Origin: Hermatobates lingyangjiaoensis
Taxonomy: Eukaryota > Arthropoda > Insecta > Hemiptera > Hermatobatidae
Assembly: GCA_026182355.1 (NCBI GenBank)
Contig: JAPFBL010001928.1
Span: forward strand, 7,193,501 to 7,257,500
Direction of reading: 5' to 3'
Length of the DNA: 64,000 bases
Shown here: positions 1 through 11,284 of the stretch, piece after piece
Layout: each line of letters opens with the position of its first letter
Position numbering within the stretch: the first letter of the stretch is position 1
Translations under genes and position numbers: made by a program
Notes under the pieces: model-generated
The model's input: only the letters and a program-made list of their open reading frames with translations
The model's database searches: none
Told to the model about the DNA's origin: nothing

Positions 1-48
1 AGCAAATTCCTGTTTAAGTTCAGTAAAAAATGAAGCTAATCTTTAAAT

Positions 49-235
49 CAGTGATTCTCAACCTTCTTGTCGTCACGACACACTTTTAATAATTTAAACT
101 TGATGGCACGCTAACAATTAGATAAATTAAAAAAAAATCATTTTTAATTAACTGTTATACCTATAATACGATGTATTTTGTAAAAATAGCAGGCGATAAT
201 AATTTTCAATGGAATATAAAGTGAAATAGTATTGC
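49..235 (+). mobile_element. hAT-like transposon terminus (fragment)
   Basis: The stretch opens with CAGTGATTCTCAACC (49-63), followed by a CACGACACAC box and a second GGCACGC box. This resembles the 5' end of widespread non-autonomous hAT elements (CAGTGGTTCTCAACC followed by CGCGGCACAC). I found no matching 3' end or 8-bp duplication, so only one terminus is supported. The 48 bases before it resemble 4260-4295, so it may sit inside an older repeat. Confidence 0.45.
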
Positions 236-239
236 GATG

Positions 240-1060
240 TAAGTAAAATGTTTGATCAATGATAAATTACAAAATAGGTACATTTAATGCGAAATTTGAA
301 GTTTTTTCACAACTACATTTATATTTGGGTGAAAAACGATATCGCTACTCTCATTTCATGATCTATAATTTAGTTCTAATTTTGTTCTACTTTCTATATT
401 TCTTCTCGATGGATACCCAGGCAGCAAAATACATTCTCTAAAAGTCTCCTCCGGTATTTGACTGTATGCATCCGTATAATTTGACGGCACAGTGGTTGAA
501 TATCACTGATTATTTTCATGCCTCGTGCTATATACGATCGTCGGAAACTGTTTATCAATCATCAGTTAATCGGTTTCAAGTGGGACTGTATTCACGAGAT
601 TTGTTTAATGTGTGGAAAAAATTCAAGCGGGCAAAATGTTTGATGAAAAAAAAACCGTCTAAATGGAGGTTTGTTTGAAGATGACGCAGGTTGTGAGATG
701 CTGAGTGGGTCTGTGTGGAGAGAGAGGGACGTGGGATCAGCTGGCTGGCCTTGACCCTCACAACTCCTCACTCACTCGCACTTCTGCTTTTCTCTATGCC
801 TCTTACTTTTTTCTTTTTTTTTTTACTAATTTTAATCAATTCATGCATTCCGGATCATATAACTTAAACTATTTATTATCTTTTCCTAAACATTATTACA
901 CTTCCTTTCTTTTTTAAATTTTCATCTTATCACGTTATTCCTTCGGTATAAGCCGTCTTTTATTATGTGATGCACCAGTTGTAATATAAAGTTTTTGATT
1001 CATTCCCTTCTGTAAGTTTGTATATATCAACTTTTACGTTCAAAAGCTATTTCAAACGTT
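240..1060. other. AT-rich stretch, nothing recognised
   Basis: Short open frames occur here (259-441, 466-678, 705-917) but show no domain, codon bias or splice context. I see no repeat that I can place. It lies upstream of the first supported exon and could be promoter-distal or an upstream intron. Confidence 0.4.
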
Positions 1061-1062
1061 AT

Positions 1063-1200
1063 AGGGTAAAAAGCTGATGAAATGGTCTCCACATATAAAC
1101 ATTTCATGGTATAAACAACGCGTTTCGAACACTTATTGTTCTTCCTCAGGCATTAACTAAAAAATACAATGATACCAGAGAGTTATCAATAGTATAAAGT
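1063..1200 (-). repeat. F1 dispersed repeat with hammerhead-like core
   Basis: Read on the minus strand, it has CTGAGGA, one A, a GAACA/TGTTC hairpin, GAA, the palindrome ACGCGT, then TGTTTATA and a conserved tail with TGTGGAGACC. The copy at 51955-52080 is nearly the same, including the flank ATACAATGA(T/C)ACCAGAGAG. It is short and non-coding. Confidence 0.75.
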
Positions 1201-1605
1201 AAATGTAGTACAAAATTAAAATAAAATAAAATAAGGAAGAGAATACGAACCTAAATATTTTGTATCGTAAATTGGACGTGTGTGAGCGTATGGGGTACAT
1301 GTGTTTTATATTAGAAGGCAGGTACATTTCATTGTTATTTTTTCCCCTAAAGGAGGTTATTAAATTAAGGTTATTAAGCCTTTTTTAATTAAAGGCTGAG
1401 CCTTTACATTTGCTCTAAGACTAAGTGTATTTCAAATATGTTTTAGACAATTTCGACAACGCAAACAACCAAGAATAAAAGATTTAAACATATCATCGCT
1501 GGTATATATTGACTGTGTTATTTTATATACGAGTAATTTTGAACCTTTTTGAAAAAGTTATTTAGATACCAGAATGGTAAGAATTTCCTGCTTCAGCACG
1601 AAATA

Positions 1606-1634
1606 GTCTGAAGATGCGATAAACATCTTCAGAC
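1606..1634. repeat. Perfect 11-bp hairpin
   Basis: GTCTGAAGATG (1606-1616) and CATCTTCAGAC (1624-1634) are perfect complements around a 7-nt loop. Its parent element is unknown. Confidence 0.6.
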
Positions 1635-1639
1635 GTCTC

Positions 1640-2700
1640 ATATAATACGAAGCATGGAGTAATTAAATCAGTGATACTCAATAGTGAAGTGAATTCACTA
1701 TATTCTATTCAGAAATATAAAAGAATTTCTAATTTATTTTTAATTTTATTTCTAATTCTATTTTTATTTATTTTTTATTATTTATTTATTATTACTCTTT
1801 ATGTATTTATTTTTATGTCACTTTATAATTTATTTATTTCTAATTTCTTATTTATTTAATTTTATATACGATGCCATTAGGTCGTAATTATAGATACATT
1901 GTTCTGCTGAAGTTAAAATATGATATTATAACGATCTATATACATATATAAACTAAATTCACTGAAAGAACTCACATATAAAAGGTTACAAAATTCACTA
2001 CTATATTTAGACTGTGTCGTCATCAGGAAGAAAGGCGTGAGTTGCTCCGAAAATAAGCGAGGACTTAAGTGAGTCTCATTCAATCAGTGTTGCCAAGTTA
2101 CGGAGGGATAGGAGACAAAAATAAATAAAATAAATAAAACATCATACATTGATAGTTTATATCATCTAAGTTCAACGACCAACGAATATATCTGCACACT
2201 ATAGTGCACGTCGTAACTAGCAGTTCCAGACTAGAGACCTTCTACTTCTTGATTACTGTGCTACTATAAATTGAACTGTCAGTAATTCATGTCGAATATA
2301 GTAATGACGTCGTATTCACGGTCATGTGGTCTTTTGGTGTAATGGCTGGAAGACGAGGGTGTACAGCGATCAAAACAGGTCATATGGTCTTGTTAGTCAA
2401 TAGTTTTCAATATGTTTTTAGTCATGAATTGGAAAAATTTGAGGAAATAAAAATAATGAAAGTTCTGAAAAGATGAAAAAAAAAAATTATTTTAACGGGG
2501 CTTGTAAATAAGAAAGAGTTAAGAAGAATTGAGTATTAATATAAAACAATAATGGAAGGAGTAAAGAAGAATTTGGTAAAAGGGCGAAGTTAAAATTAGG
2601 AATAAGGTAAGAAGTCCCTGGCGGCAGTCTGACTTAAGAGTTTCCCCTCTATGGATAGCACGAACGGTTCTCCTGCTTTCAGCCAAGCCGAGCCGAGGAC
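1640..2700. other. AT-rich stretch with no recognised feature
   Basis: Simple T/A-rich sequence around 1725-1860 gives a spurious Phe/Leu/Ile-rich frame. Around 2005-2100 there is a degenerate GTCATCAGGA segment that may be an eroded F3/F4-type copy. Nothing else can be supported. Confidence 0.35.
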
Positions 2701-2704
2701 TTAT

Positions 2705-2725
2705 GGGGGGGGGGGGGGGGGGGGG
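2705..2725. repeat. (G)21 homopolymer
   Basis: This is an uninterrupted run of 21 G on the plus strand. It could form a quadruplex, and its length is unreliable in any sequencing. Confidence 0.9.
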
Positions 2726-3171
2726 AGATTTGTTTATGAACACGCAAAGAACTTTTCTGAACACCTTGCCTACCATATACATTATTCACAAGTCTACTAA
2801 AAATGAACTTTCACACAATTTGATTTCTCAACCTTTGGGGAAATCTTATCTTGTTCGTCGTAGCTACATTTTTGTTGACTATGTTCTGGTAAATTGCTTA
2901 TTCTTTGTCTCGTAATATTTTAAAGCTTATTAATTTAGTATAAACCTCATTTTCAAGGAGATTTAAGACTATTTTGACTAAGCTTGTTCATGATTCAGAG
3001 CATAAAACATATCTTATTATACATAATTATAAAGAATAGTTTTTATAAGTATGCCAACCCGTTCTATCATCTTTAATTTGAACTTTTATTAAGAACATGA
3101 TGCTAATTTCTTTAAAGGTTTATTTTTAGTTGAAAATTTATGTTTGTGCATTTTGTTAGTAGTAATTTTTT

Positions 3172-3508
3172 TAAGTTATTTTATAATAATATTGTATGTT
3201 GTATAATATTTGGTAGTCTTTTGTTTTTAGTTGGTAGTATAATAGTATAATCTTTTGTTGGTACTGATTTGTTAAGTTATATTATTATATTATAATAATA
3301 TTGTAGGTTGTATAATATTTGATAGTCTTTTGTTTTTTGTTTTTAGTTGGTAGTATAATAGTATAATCTTTTGTTGGTACTGATTTCTTAAGTTATATTA
3401 TTATATTATAATAATATTGTAGGTTGTATAATATTTGATAGTCTTTTGTTTTTTGTTTTTAGTTGGTAGTATAATAGTATAATATTTTGTTGGTAGTAAT
3501 TTGTCAAG
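3172..3508. repeat. Minisatellite, about 110-116 bp unit, three copies
   Basis: The phrase TTGTAGGTTGTATAATATTT (or its close variant) recurs near 3191, 3301 and 3416, followed each time by TAGTCTTTTGTTTT and GTTGGTAGTATAATAGTATAA. The units are close to identical and AT-rich. Confidence 0.85.
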
Positions 3509-4011
3509 GTATATATTATTACAATAACATTGTATTATTGTATGTGATATATTATAGAATTGTGATGATCTTAATCAAAGATAAGATAATCAACCTATTT
3601 GAACATGTTGATGATATAGCTAAGAATGGCAAGCCGAAGATTAATGTGACATTCTTAGATAAACCCGTCTTACTTTGTGAATAGTTGTTACAGTCGTCCG
3701 ACTGGTTTTGTACGTACTGAAGAATCTTTAAGTAGGACTCCGTATGACTGATACCTGATCTAATATGCAAGTATTCAGGTATTAATGGGATTACAGACAT
3801 GGACTTACGGTCAAGACAACCAACAACTAAGCCTTATGAAGAAAAAATTGTATGTTTATATTGTTCAAGCTTTGCTCACGAGTTGTCAAAGAGTATTATA
3901 TCAATGTTATGTATTTATTTCCTTCTTTAGCCTTATTATTTATTGAGGGATGAAAGGATGAGTACTAACAGCTGGCGTGCCACCCTTAAATATCAAATAT
4001 TAGGGGTTGTA

Positions 4012-4200
4012 AGGTAAAAAAGTTAATGAAATAGACACCACATATAGAAGTTTAATATAAATAACGTGTTTCGAACATGTAGAGTTCTTCTTCAGGTATA
4101 AAGCTAATCGTTTTTTTTTATGTTAACCTGAAGAAACACTAAGTTTCGAAACGCGTTGTTAGTTTTTACATTAAACTTTTTTTTGTGTGGAGACGTATTT
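4012..4200. repeat. Head-to-head pair of F1 repeats (foldback)
   Basis: A minus-sense F1 copy (4012-4108) is followed by a plus-sense copy (4122-4200), forming an imperfect inverted repeat. The plus copy keeps CTGAAGA at 4128-4134, GAAACGCGTT and the TGTGGAGACG tail. Bases before the core (GTTAAC) can pair with GTTAGT after the palindrome. Stem II has lost bases in this copy. Confidence 0.7.
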
Positions 4201-4315
4201 TTTTTGAAATTCAGTAATATAAGTAAATACCACACTATAAGAGAAGTATACTCCTTTTATGTTCAGTGAAAAATGTAACTAATCTTTAATTATGTCATTG
4301 CTCGTGGTATAGAAC

Positions 4316-4425
4316 TATTACTTTTATGCCTAAAGAAGAACAGTATGTGTTCGAAACGCGTTGTTTATATTATTAAACCTTTATATGTAGAGGTTATTTC
4401 ATTAAGTTTTATACCCTACAGTGAG
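4316..4425 (+). repeat. F1 dispersed repeat
   Basis: CTAAAGA (C3-T4-A5 variant of CTGAAGA), a GAACA/TGTTC hairpin, GAAACGCGTT and a TGTAGAGG tail. It ends in a TACCCTACAGTGAGTAAA block also present at 52195-52215. Confidence 0.7.
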
Positions 4426-4721
4426 TAAAGACCACATAATAACTGATTGCAATATCTTAGAATATTAGTGGTTGGTATCTGAGTTATAAACCTAGATTTT
4501 TTCTTATGGTAGCAGGTGGAATATAGAAAATGTTTAGCTGACTTTCGGAGAGGATTTGAAGCTGTTTGTCTGTACGATCTAAAATAGTCAGTCAAAGATC
4601 TCTACTATAATAATCTTATGTCTCGTAAAATGTAAGATTATACGCTTTGGGTGTCTAATCAACCTGGTAATATGGTTCTACCACAGGTAAAATGGGTACC
4701 CAGTAAACAAATAAGCCTCAC

Positions 4722-4757
4722 TTAATTAATATGATATGTTAATATCATATTAATTAA
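4722..4757. repeat. Perfect 16-bp inverted repeat
   Basis: TTAATTAATATGATAT and its exact complement are separated by 4 nt. It is very AT-rich and prone to cruciform extrusion. Confidence 0.8.
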
Positions 4758-4820
4758 CTATTAATATCTTCTATTATCTATATTATAATTTCTATTAATA
4801 TAATATCTATATCTTCTATC

Positions 4821-4857
4821 TATAAACTTACTTATATACCATATAAGTAAGTTTATA
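4821..4857. repeat. Perfect 17-bp inverted repeat
   Basis: TATAAACTTACTTATAT and its exact complement are separated by 3 nt. It lies about 150 bp upstream of the first coding exon. Confidence 0.8.
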
Positions 4858-5010
4858 TGGTATATAAACTTATAACTGCACCGAACGTGAAGACCTGCAT
4901 CTATGTGCAGTAAAAAGCATTCGTAGACAGTTTGTTTGTTATAATTATTGTGTGTTGGTTATTTAAAATTGATAATTGTTGTGATGACTAATGAGGTCTG
5001 GTTTACAGGG

Positions 5011-5219
5011 ATGGAGGTGAGGCTGCCTAATGTAGTAGACCCTAGCGTTGGCGGCTCGAGCAGCAGCAGCGGGGGCGGGCGGAGGCAGTATGGGGCCGGC
5101 CTGCCCCCGCCGGCCGTGGCAGCTGGGCCGCCCCCAGGCCAAGCTCCTGCCCAACCCCCCACCGCCCCTTACTTCCAGCCCTCCGCCGCCCCCTCACCTC
5201 TACCCTACCCCCACCATAG
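5011..5219 (+). CDS. Exon 1 (first coding) of Gln/His-rich co-regulator-like gene
   Basis: It encodes residues 1-69 plus two bases of codon 70. The proposed start ATG at 5011 has G at -3 and at +4. TTTACAG at 5002-5008 could be an acceptor, in which case the true start may be upstream. The exon is strikingly GC-rich against its AT-rich surroundings. The peptide begins MEVRLPNVVDPS, then runs into Ser/Gly, Pro/Ala and Pro/Tyr low complexity. It ends CATAG followed by GTAACC, a phase-2 donor. The next usable acceptor (34023) supplies the missing G and restores Arg70, keeping the frame open. The start choice is the weakest part. The protein family is not recognised. Confidence 0.72.
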
Positions 5220-5975
5220 GTAACCAAAAATCATAATCCAATTCTCATTCAAATATTTCTTTGTTGGTTAACAGTTAAAAACACCTTACATGCGTTACTA
5301 TCATTTCATTAATTAATGCTACTACTACCTCATTGATATTTCATTCATCTATAAAACCCTGCAGCTTTGAAAACGTTGACTGTATACAGTGTTGCCAACA
5401 TACATAGAGAACGCAATTAAAGCTTGCTTTCATACAGTGATACCAACTTAAGTATTTCATTTTGCTGGCATTCCTAATTGCTTAGCGTGATACATCTTAG
5501 AGACCTGCAAGATATTTTTCTAAACAACACAGTGTTACCAAATTCGAGATAAAACATATACAACAAAAACTTATAAATAGCAGTATGTTACCTAACAATT
5601 GAATATTTATTTTACCTGGGAAATATTTTAACGGAAAATATATGAACGCTAAATATGGGGTAGTTGTTAGTTATTTTTAAAATATAGATACTGTTATAGT
5701 TGTTATTTAACGCTATCCCTCAGCAGTAAAAAAACCTCAACACCTGCTGTAAGGCAAACGGATTTAAAGTGTAATATGAAAAAAGAAAACACAGAATTAA
5801 GAGAAAAAAGTTGAGACTTTAAAATTTAAATGTTATTATTTTTTTTATTTCTATTTTTAGTTGGTATATAAGTTCTTAAATGTATTAAGTAATAGAGCAT
5901 ATAGTTGTGTTATTTCTTAGTAATGTAGTTTTAGCGCCTTTTCAAATGTATTCTCTTAGAAGGGATGGTATAGAT

Positions 5976-6390
5976 CAGGGGTGTCAAACTTATTTCAGTT
6001 TGGGGGCCGAATACAGCTTAGTTTGATCTCAAGCGGGCCGTGCCAGCAAGCTCATTGCAAAATTACATACAACTAACAATAAGTCTACCTTTTTCTTTGT
6101 ACCAGTCACTGGTACAAAGGTAGAATAAGTCAACTTTAAAAATCTTTATTAAAATCCGACACTCAGTATCCACTATTATCCATTTTAACAGAGATATTTC
6201 GTTAGTCAAGGTTCCAGGAGAAAGGAAAAGTGGATAATATTTCGCCTACTAAAACACTGCAGGTTTTTAAAGAAATTAGAGTAAACTGCTTTTTTTTTTT
6301 TATAATAATAATGCAGATTTATTCTGCGGGCCGGATTGAATCCCCAGGTGGGCCGGATCCGGCCCTCGGGCCGTATGTTTGACACCTGTG
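5976..6390. mobile_element. Complete non-autonomous hAT-type MITE, 415 bp
   Basis: The left end CAGGGGTGTCAAAC and the inverted right end GTTTGACACCTGTG form matching termini. An identical 8-bp duplication, GTATAGAT, flanks it (5968-5975 and 6391-6398). The interior keeps the GGGGGCCG and GGCCGGATCCGGCCC boxes known from a widespread hAT MITE group. Eight-base duplications are the hAT hallmark. There is no transposase frame. Confidence 0.93.
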
Positions 6391-6700
6391 GTATAGATGA
6401 AGAGTGGCTTAGAGGTTAACCAGAATGAGATGGGCATTCGCTGCTTTGTGTGGACCAACTGGCAGGAGGGACCAGCTGTGGGTGGCATAACGGTACTTCT
6501 CTCCCGTTCGTCCACACAAAACTTTTAGGTCTTTTCAACCGTGTGTCATTTTAGATTCCATAGTCAAGCAAAAGTAACTGAAGTATTCTTAATAACTTAC
6601 TTTAGATTGTTTTCTTTAACAATATTTTGAAACATCAGCATCATTTGTTGTTATGTGCGCATTTAGGATACAATTTACAGCCCCCAGACGGTTGTACTGT

Positions 6701-6775
6701 AACCTGAAGAAGAACATCAAGTGATCGAAACGCGTTGTTTAATTTTTTATAATAAACTTTTTTGTGTGGAGACTT
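6701..6775 (+). repeat. F1 dispersed repeat
   Basis: AAC then CTGAAGA (6704-6710), one A, a partly mutated hairpin, GAA, ACGCGT and TGTT, then the TGTGGAGACTT tail. The AAC before the core complements GTT after the palindrome. Confidence 0.7.
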
Positions 6776-6799
6776 AATAATTTCCCCAATATAGATAAA

Positions 6800-7980
6800 T
6801 GTTTTGGTTTTCCTGTTAAATTAATGTATTACTGGGAACCTTTGTTCTATTAAAACAATTCTTGCTTTATATAAATAAATGAATACGAATTTTCTAACTT
6901 TATTTATTAATTATTTATTCACTAATTTAAGAATCTTCTAAGTGATGAAGTACAATGAGGACTGCGGATGAACATGACTACGATATATTTGACTGAATTT
7001 CGAAATGATACTGTGTATGTTCGACTTACTCACAGCTGACGCTGAGTATCGCTCTACGCGCATAGAGGCAGGTGCTTCGAACACTCAACAGAACTATAGA
7101 AGAACTTATACTGTTGGATCCAACAAAATGCTGAACTTTTTGGAGGCAGTGAAGCTTACTGGGTACTTTAAGTACAGAAGGGAGGAAGTACAATAGTTTT
7201 TAGGACGTAGTGCTATAATCACCCTCAATGACTAATAATATAATCACTCTACGTCTCATCATCATTACATGCGCATATCCATTCATGATTGTATTGGACA
7301 TTTTCAGGAGCTTAAATCGTCTGGAACTACTCGTATAATCATCTAAAACAAGTTTATTATGTTACATCCTTTTACTGTCTTCTATCTAGATCTTCATTTA
7401 ACTTTTCTCTGTTATTAGTTTTGTCCTCTTTTTTGTCACACTGAAGATATTCTTTCTTATCTCACGTTCTCACGGACTCAGTTTCAATGACTGTTTCCGT
7501 ATACACTTTCTAAGACAAATGGATGAGACTAATTCGAAAGTTACTCTGAGAGCTTCAGAAGAAGCACTTATTAGTCTTCAAGGTGGTAGATCTCCTCCTG
7601 GGCTTAACCTCAATCGTTAATTGTTCCTTTCATTTATTTTAGTCTTTTTTTACTTACTCAGTTTTATTTTTTATTTTTAGTTTGTTTTTTTTACAAGTTC
7701 TTAATAGTTTTTAATTTTTTTTTTTGGTTAAATGTTTCCATTCATTTCATCTTTTTTATTTGGCTTTTATTTCTTTATCACCCTTCTCTATCCTCCCTCA
7801 GAAAGTTGGCTACACTGTTTGAGTGCTTCTTTTTGAACGCAAACCAGTCGTTATCAGCCTTTGGAACGATTCACATCTATTCCTGACAACGAGGACATCG
7901 AAATATGGTAGTGAGTTTCAGTGATTTCTTTTTTGTATATTCATTTGATAATTCGAGTTTATATATATAATAACAGTTTG
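6800..7980. other. AT-rich intronic DNA, nothing firm
   Basis: Around 7870-7920 there is an eroded F4-like segment (CCTGACAACGAGGACATCGAAATAT). No coding signal is visible in the short frame at 7005-7196. Confidence 0.35.
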
Positions 7981-7985
7981 TTAGA

Positions 7986-8094
7986 ATATATATATATATA
8001 TATATCAGTTTTGTTTTCCTATTTCATATTGTGATTTGATCATTGATTGTTGTTTCACGTGTTTATGTGAAATCATTATATATATATATATAAT

Positions 8095-8126
<32 letters not shown>
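7986..8126. repeat. TA runs, F2 tail (8008-8076) and (GT)n at 8097-8126
   Basis: A TA microsatellite leads into the 3' part of an F2 element in plus sense (TTCATATTGTGATTTGATCA, then TTTCACGTGTTTATGTGAAA). More TA and a 30-bp GT run follow. Confidence 0.75.
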
Positions 8127-8128
<2 letters not shown>

Positions 8129-8815
8129 TAAAAGTTGGTTTATCCTTGTGAAAACATGTTACTTGGCGAACTCCCATTTCGATTAATCCCTGATAGAAGG
8201 TAATAGGTTTGGAACTTCCACTCTCTTTGTTGGAGCTTTATTGAGCGATATGATTGCTGTCACTTTAATGAAATATATGTATAGTATGTTTTTTATTGAA
8301 TTATTTTTTAAATCAATATAAATTTATTTACTTATTTGATTTCGACATGGTGGCTGAGCACTAGTGTGAGCTCAGTACTAGAGCTCACGTTCTTCTCAAG
8401 TACTTGACAGTTTGTTGTTTAATGTGGAGGTCGGAGCGTATCGCGTGGCCTGAATCTGTGATGTTGTTGTCTGGTCGTTCCTATCATTTGCCATTCTTCA
8501 CGTTGACTTTCCTTCTGACAGATTTCAGAAGATTTTATTCTGAAATAAATGTTTAATATTGTATTAGATCTTTCTTCTACTCTTAGATCTTTTATGGACT
8601 TTTTTTTATTGATATTGTTTTGGACTAGGATTCTCCTCGGTGATCCTTGTCATGGCCTTAGTTTACCTTCGTCTCAGTATTTGCTTTCAGCTGCCCTGTG
8701 TACTTCTTCTCCGACATTTTTGTCCTATCTTTTGTTGAAGCTATATTTGGCGATATTATAATGTGTCGCATGTTTGTTAGCTAGTAATTGGAGGTAATTA
8801 CTATATTACAGGTTA

Positions 8816-8890
8816 GATTGGGCCTAAAAAATCCAGCCCTACCCGACCCAGGCCTGCGCTGATTATTGGGCACGGGCCAGTTCGGGTATA
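8816..8890. repeat. GC-rich repeat fragment (GGGCCT/CCCGACCC type)
   Basis: A short GC-rich block with alternating CCCGACCCAGGCC and GGGCACGGGCC boxes stands out from AT-rich DNA. It resembles dispersed DNA-transposon debris, but no termini or duplication can be defined. Confidence 0.35.
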
Positions 8891-9206
8891 TGTTGGAGTT
8901 TATCTCCATCAGCTAAGCAAATACCGGTCATCTGTTTTATCTAAATTATTTATTTTATTATTTTATGACAAATATTCATTTTTACTTTACTAGCATATAA
9001 GTAACGTATACTGATCGTTAAAAAAATCTATCTCGAAATTTTGACGGAATTTCTTGTTTTGAGGTCTTAGAAGTCGTTTTATGAAGTTTTTTTTGATGAT
9101 TTCTGTGGGTGGGTGAGTATGTATTCAAAGTTTGTGCCATGCTATAGTCCAGAATCTTTTATAGATCAAATTGGTATTTTATATAAAAATGGGCCTCATA
9201 GTGTAG

Positions 9207-9237
9207 ATAATAACTCCTATTGTTTAGGAGTTATTAT
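9207..9237. repeat. Perfect 13-bp hairpin
   Basis: ATAATAACTCCTA and its exact complement around a 5-nt loop (9220-9224). No function is assigned. Confidence 0.65.
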
Positions 9238-9239
9238 GT

Positions 9240-10418
9240 ATGATGGGGAAGTAACTTTTTTTTTTGCCTAAAACCTGTTTTTAGACTATATTTTTTTTCT
9301 CCTCAACTACCAATTCTAGTGTCTTAAAATTTTGGTATTCTCTTTGAGGCTACAAAAGTAATAAACAAAAAATATCCTCTAATTTTTAAAACAACAGCAA
9401 ATATTTTTTGTTCAATAAAATGTAAAAATTTTTACTTATAATTCAATCTGAAAGCTTGTGAAAACGATGCAAGACATATCGTTTAACGAATCAAAATGAA
9501 ACTATACCTAGAAATACAACAAAAAATAGTATATATTCTGTTATCAGAAAATATTTGTTTGACGCTAAATGGTCTATTAAAATACTATGAAATTTTGCTA
9601 AAAAATTGAACAGAAAATGTATTGAGTATATCAGAAGTATTGAAAGTATTAATTCAATCCTGTTCAGGGATGAATGATTTGAATAAAAAGCAATTTTACA
9701 ACTTAATTTATTAGTAGTTGGTAACACTGGATGGTAGTAAAACATCAACGCCAATCAAACATATTATTTCTGATGCTTTCCATGATATGATGGATTGGTC
9801 TCACAAAATCCTCCTCTAATCAATCTAAATGTTGGACCCTTGAACAAAACCTAATATCAGATAAAAATTTTTTTTAGGTTAATAAATCATAATAACTTTG
9901 GGTAATTTCAAAGTGTTAGGAATGAATTCTTTCCTATTATGTTGTTGATAAATATTTTATCTTATAAAGAATAATATATAATATATACATTTAGTGTTCT
10001 CAGTGAAATTTTAAAAAATGGTTCAATTTTATTAAATGTATTATTACTTCTTCGGTTTTTACAAACTGTTTGAATAGTTAATAATACTCGGCCGCATAAA
10101 TTTTCAAGATATTGAAAATTAATTTAAAACATTACTCAGCAAAAGACTCTAGTTTTAATTATCAGTCATCGTGACTCATTTGTTTTTTACAAGGTCATGA
10201 CAATGTTAACATTATACTTTTGAAATTAGCAAAATAGAGATAACTTCATTAAAAGAAATATTGAATTAAATAGTTAGTCAATTAATTTAATAATCAATTT
10301 CATCAAAGTTGAGTGCAAACCGACACAAAGTTTTTAAAATATAAAACATATTATTATCGACCGACCAGAAAAGTAAATTTCTAAACCCCTTTTCCATTTT
10401 TTGTCTTTTATTATAAAA
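9240..10418. other. AT-rich intronic DNA, nothing recognised
   Basis: No repeat family, splice pair or coding signal is supported here. Confidence 0.4.
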
Positions 10419-10745
10419 CTAGCAAACGTACCCGTCTTTGACGGAATCAAAAATTCTATTATACTTGGTATTCCAAAATATCAATTATAGTATTATACTA
10501 ATACTACAATTAGAAGTTATAGAATAGTAGAAAATACCATTATTAGTACAGTGCTAAAAAAAAGCCTCTGTATACAAAGATTAGATTTTAAGTTAGACAT
10601 ACACAAATCTACAATCAATGTTTCAGCTTTATATGTCTTATGGTAGCAATATTTTGTGGACAAACCGACAGACAGAAATTATTCTAAGGGTACATGTGGC
10701 TACTCTGAAGTATGAAACGTAAAGAAAACTTGAAATGAGTTAGTT
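10419..10745 (+). repeat. Dispersed repeat, copy 1 (AGCAAACGTACCCGTC type)
   Basis: It opens with TAGCAAACGTACCCGTCTTT and ends with a GGACAAACCGACAGACAGAAAT block followed by ATGAAACGTAAAGAAAAC. The same start recurs at 11016 and the same end at about 12300-12390. This looks like a non-autonomous element family in repeated partial copies. The class is unknown. Confidence 0.7.
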
Positions 10746-10769
10746 CTAATTAACGTGCTCCCAGTCAAA

Positions 10770-10995
10770 AGCTAGCACGCAAGCCACTGGGCTACTCTGG
10801 TTCCATACCTTACTTTATTACCAGTGTTTATATTACGCAAATATTAAATTAAAAAAAAATATTTTTGTTGTGTTTATTTATAATACATTTGCACTACTGT
10901 CATCGGCGATCACGCAAGCCACTGGGCTACTCTGGTCCCATACCTTACATTATTACCAGTGTATTTATTAAGCAAATATTAAATTAAAAAAAAGT
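10770..10995 (-). repeat. Tandem pair of tRNA-like SINE fragments
   Basis: An approximately 85-bp block occurs twice (from about 10773 and 10908). On the minus strand it reads AGAGTAGCCCAGTGGCTTGC, which fits a tRNA A-box, and the following bases continue like a tRNA D-arm. I could not find a convincing B-box, so the SINE call is tentative. Confidence 0.4.
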
Positions 10996-11015
10996 TGACA
11001 GTTATATATAATACA

Positions 11016-11280
11016 TAGCAAACGTACCCGTCTTTGACGGAATCAGAAGTTCCTGTTTTGGTTTATTGCCGTGTGCCTATTGCCTTTCGGCTATACCACG
11101 GAGGAATCAGAAGTTCCGTCATTTTTGGTATTTCAAAATGTCATTAGAAATTATAGAACAGTAGAAAATACCATTATTACTACAGTGTTAAACAAATGCC
11201 TCCAGCTTATACACTACATTAGCTGTCTGTCCTTCAGGTTCATGGTAGAAGAAAGAGTTGAAACCTCTGACCGTTGAGCA
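11016..11280 (+). repeat. Dispersed repeat, copy 2 (AGCAAACGTACCCGTC type)
   Basis: It starts like copy 1 (TAGCAAACGTACCCGTC), shares the AGAAAATACCATTATTA block with it, then diverges. The overlapping 68-codon frame is not credible as a gene. Confidence 0.65.
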
Positions 11281-11284
11281 TGTA

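Noticed and set aside
1664..1690. Second hAT-like terminus (CAGTGATACTCAA)
   Set aside because: The match is only about 13 bases; the boxes that follow in true copies are missing.
1671..1859. 62-codon Phe/Leu/Ile-rich frame that could be read as a membrane peptide
   Set aside because: It comes from simple T/A-rich sequence; the hydrophobicity is a composition effect.
5388..5540. CAGTGTTGCCAA motif recurring at about 2088, 5388 and, in variant form, 5526
   Set aside because: It is too short to define an element; no paired ends or duplications found.
6403..6495. Possible tRNA-like A-box (GAGTGGCTTAGAGGTTAA) beside the hAT MITE
   Set aside because: No B-box at the right distance and no cloverleaf could be drawn.
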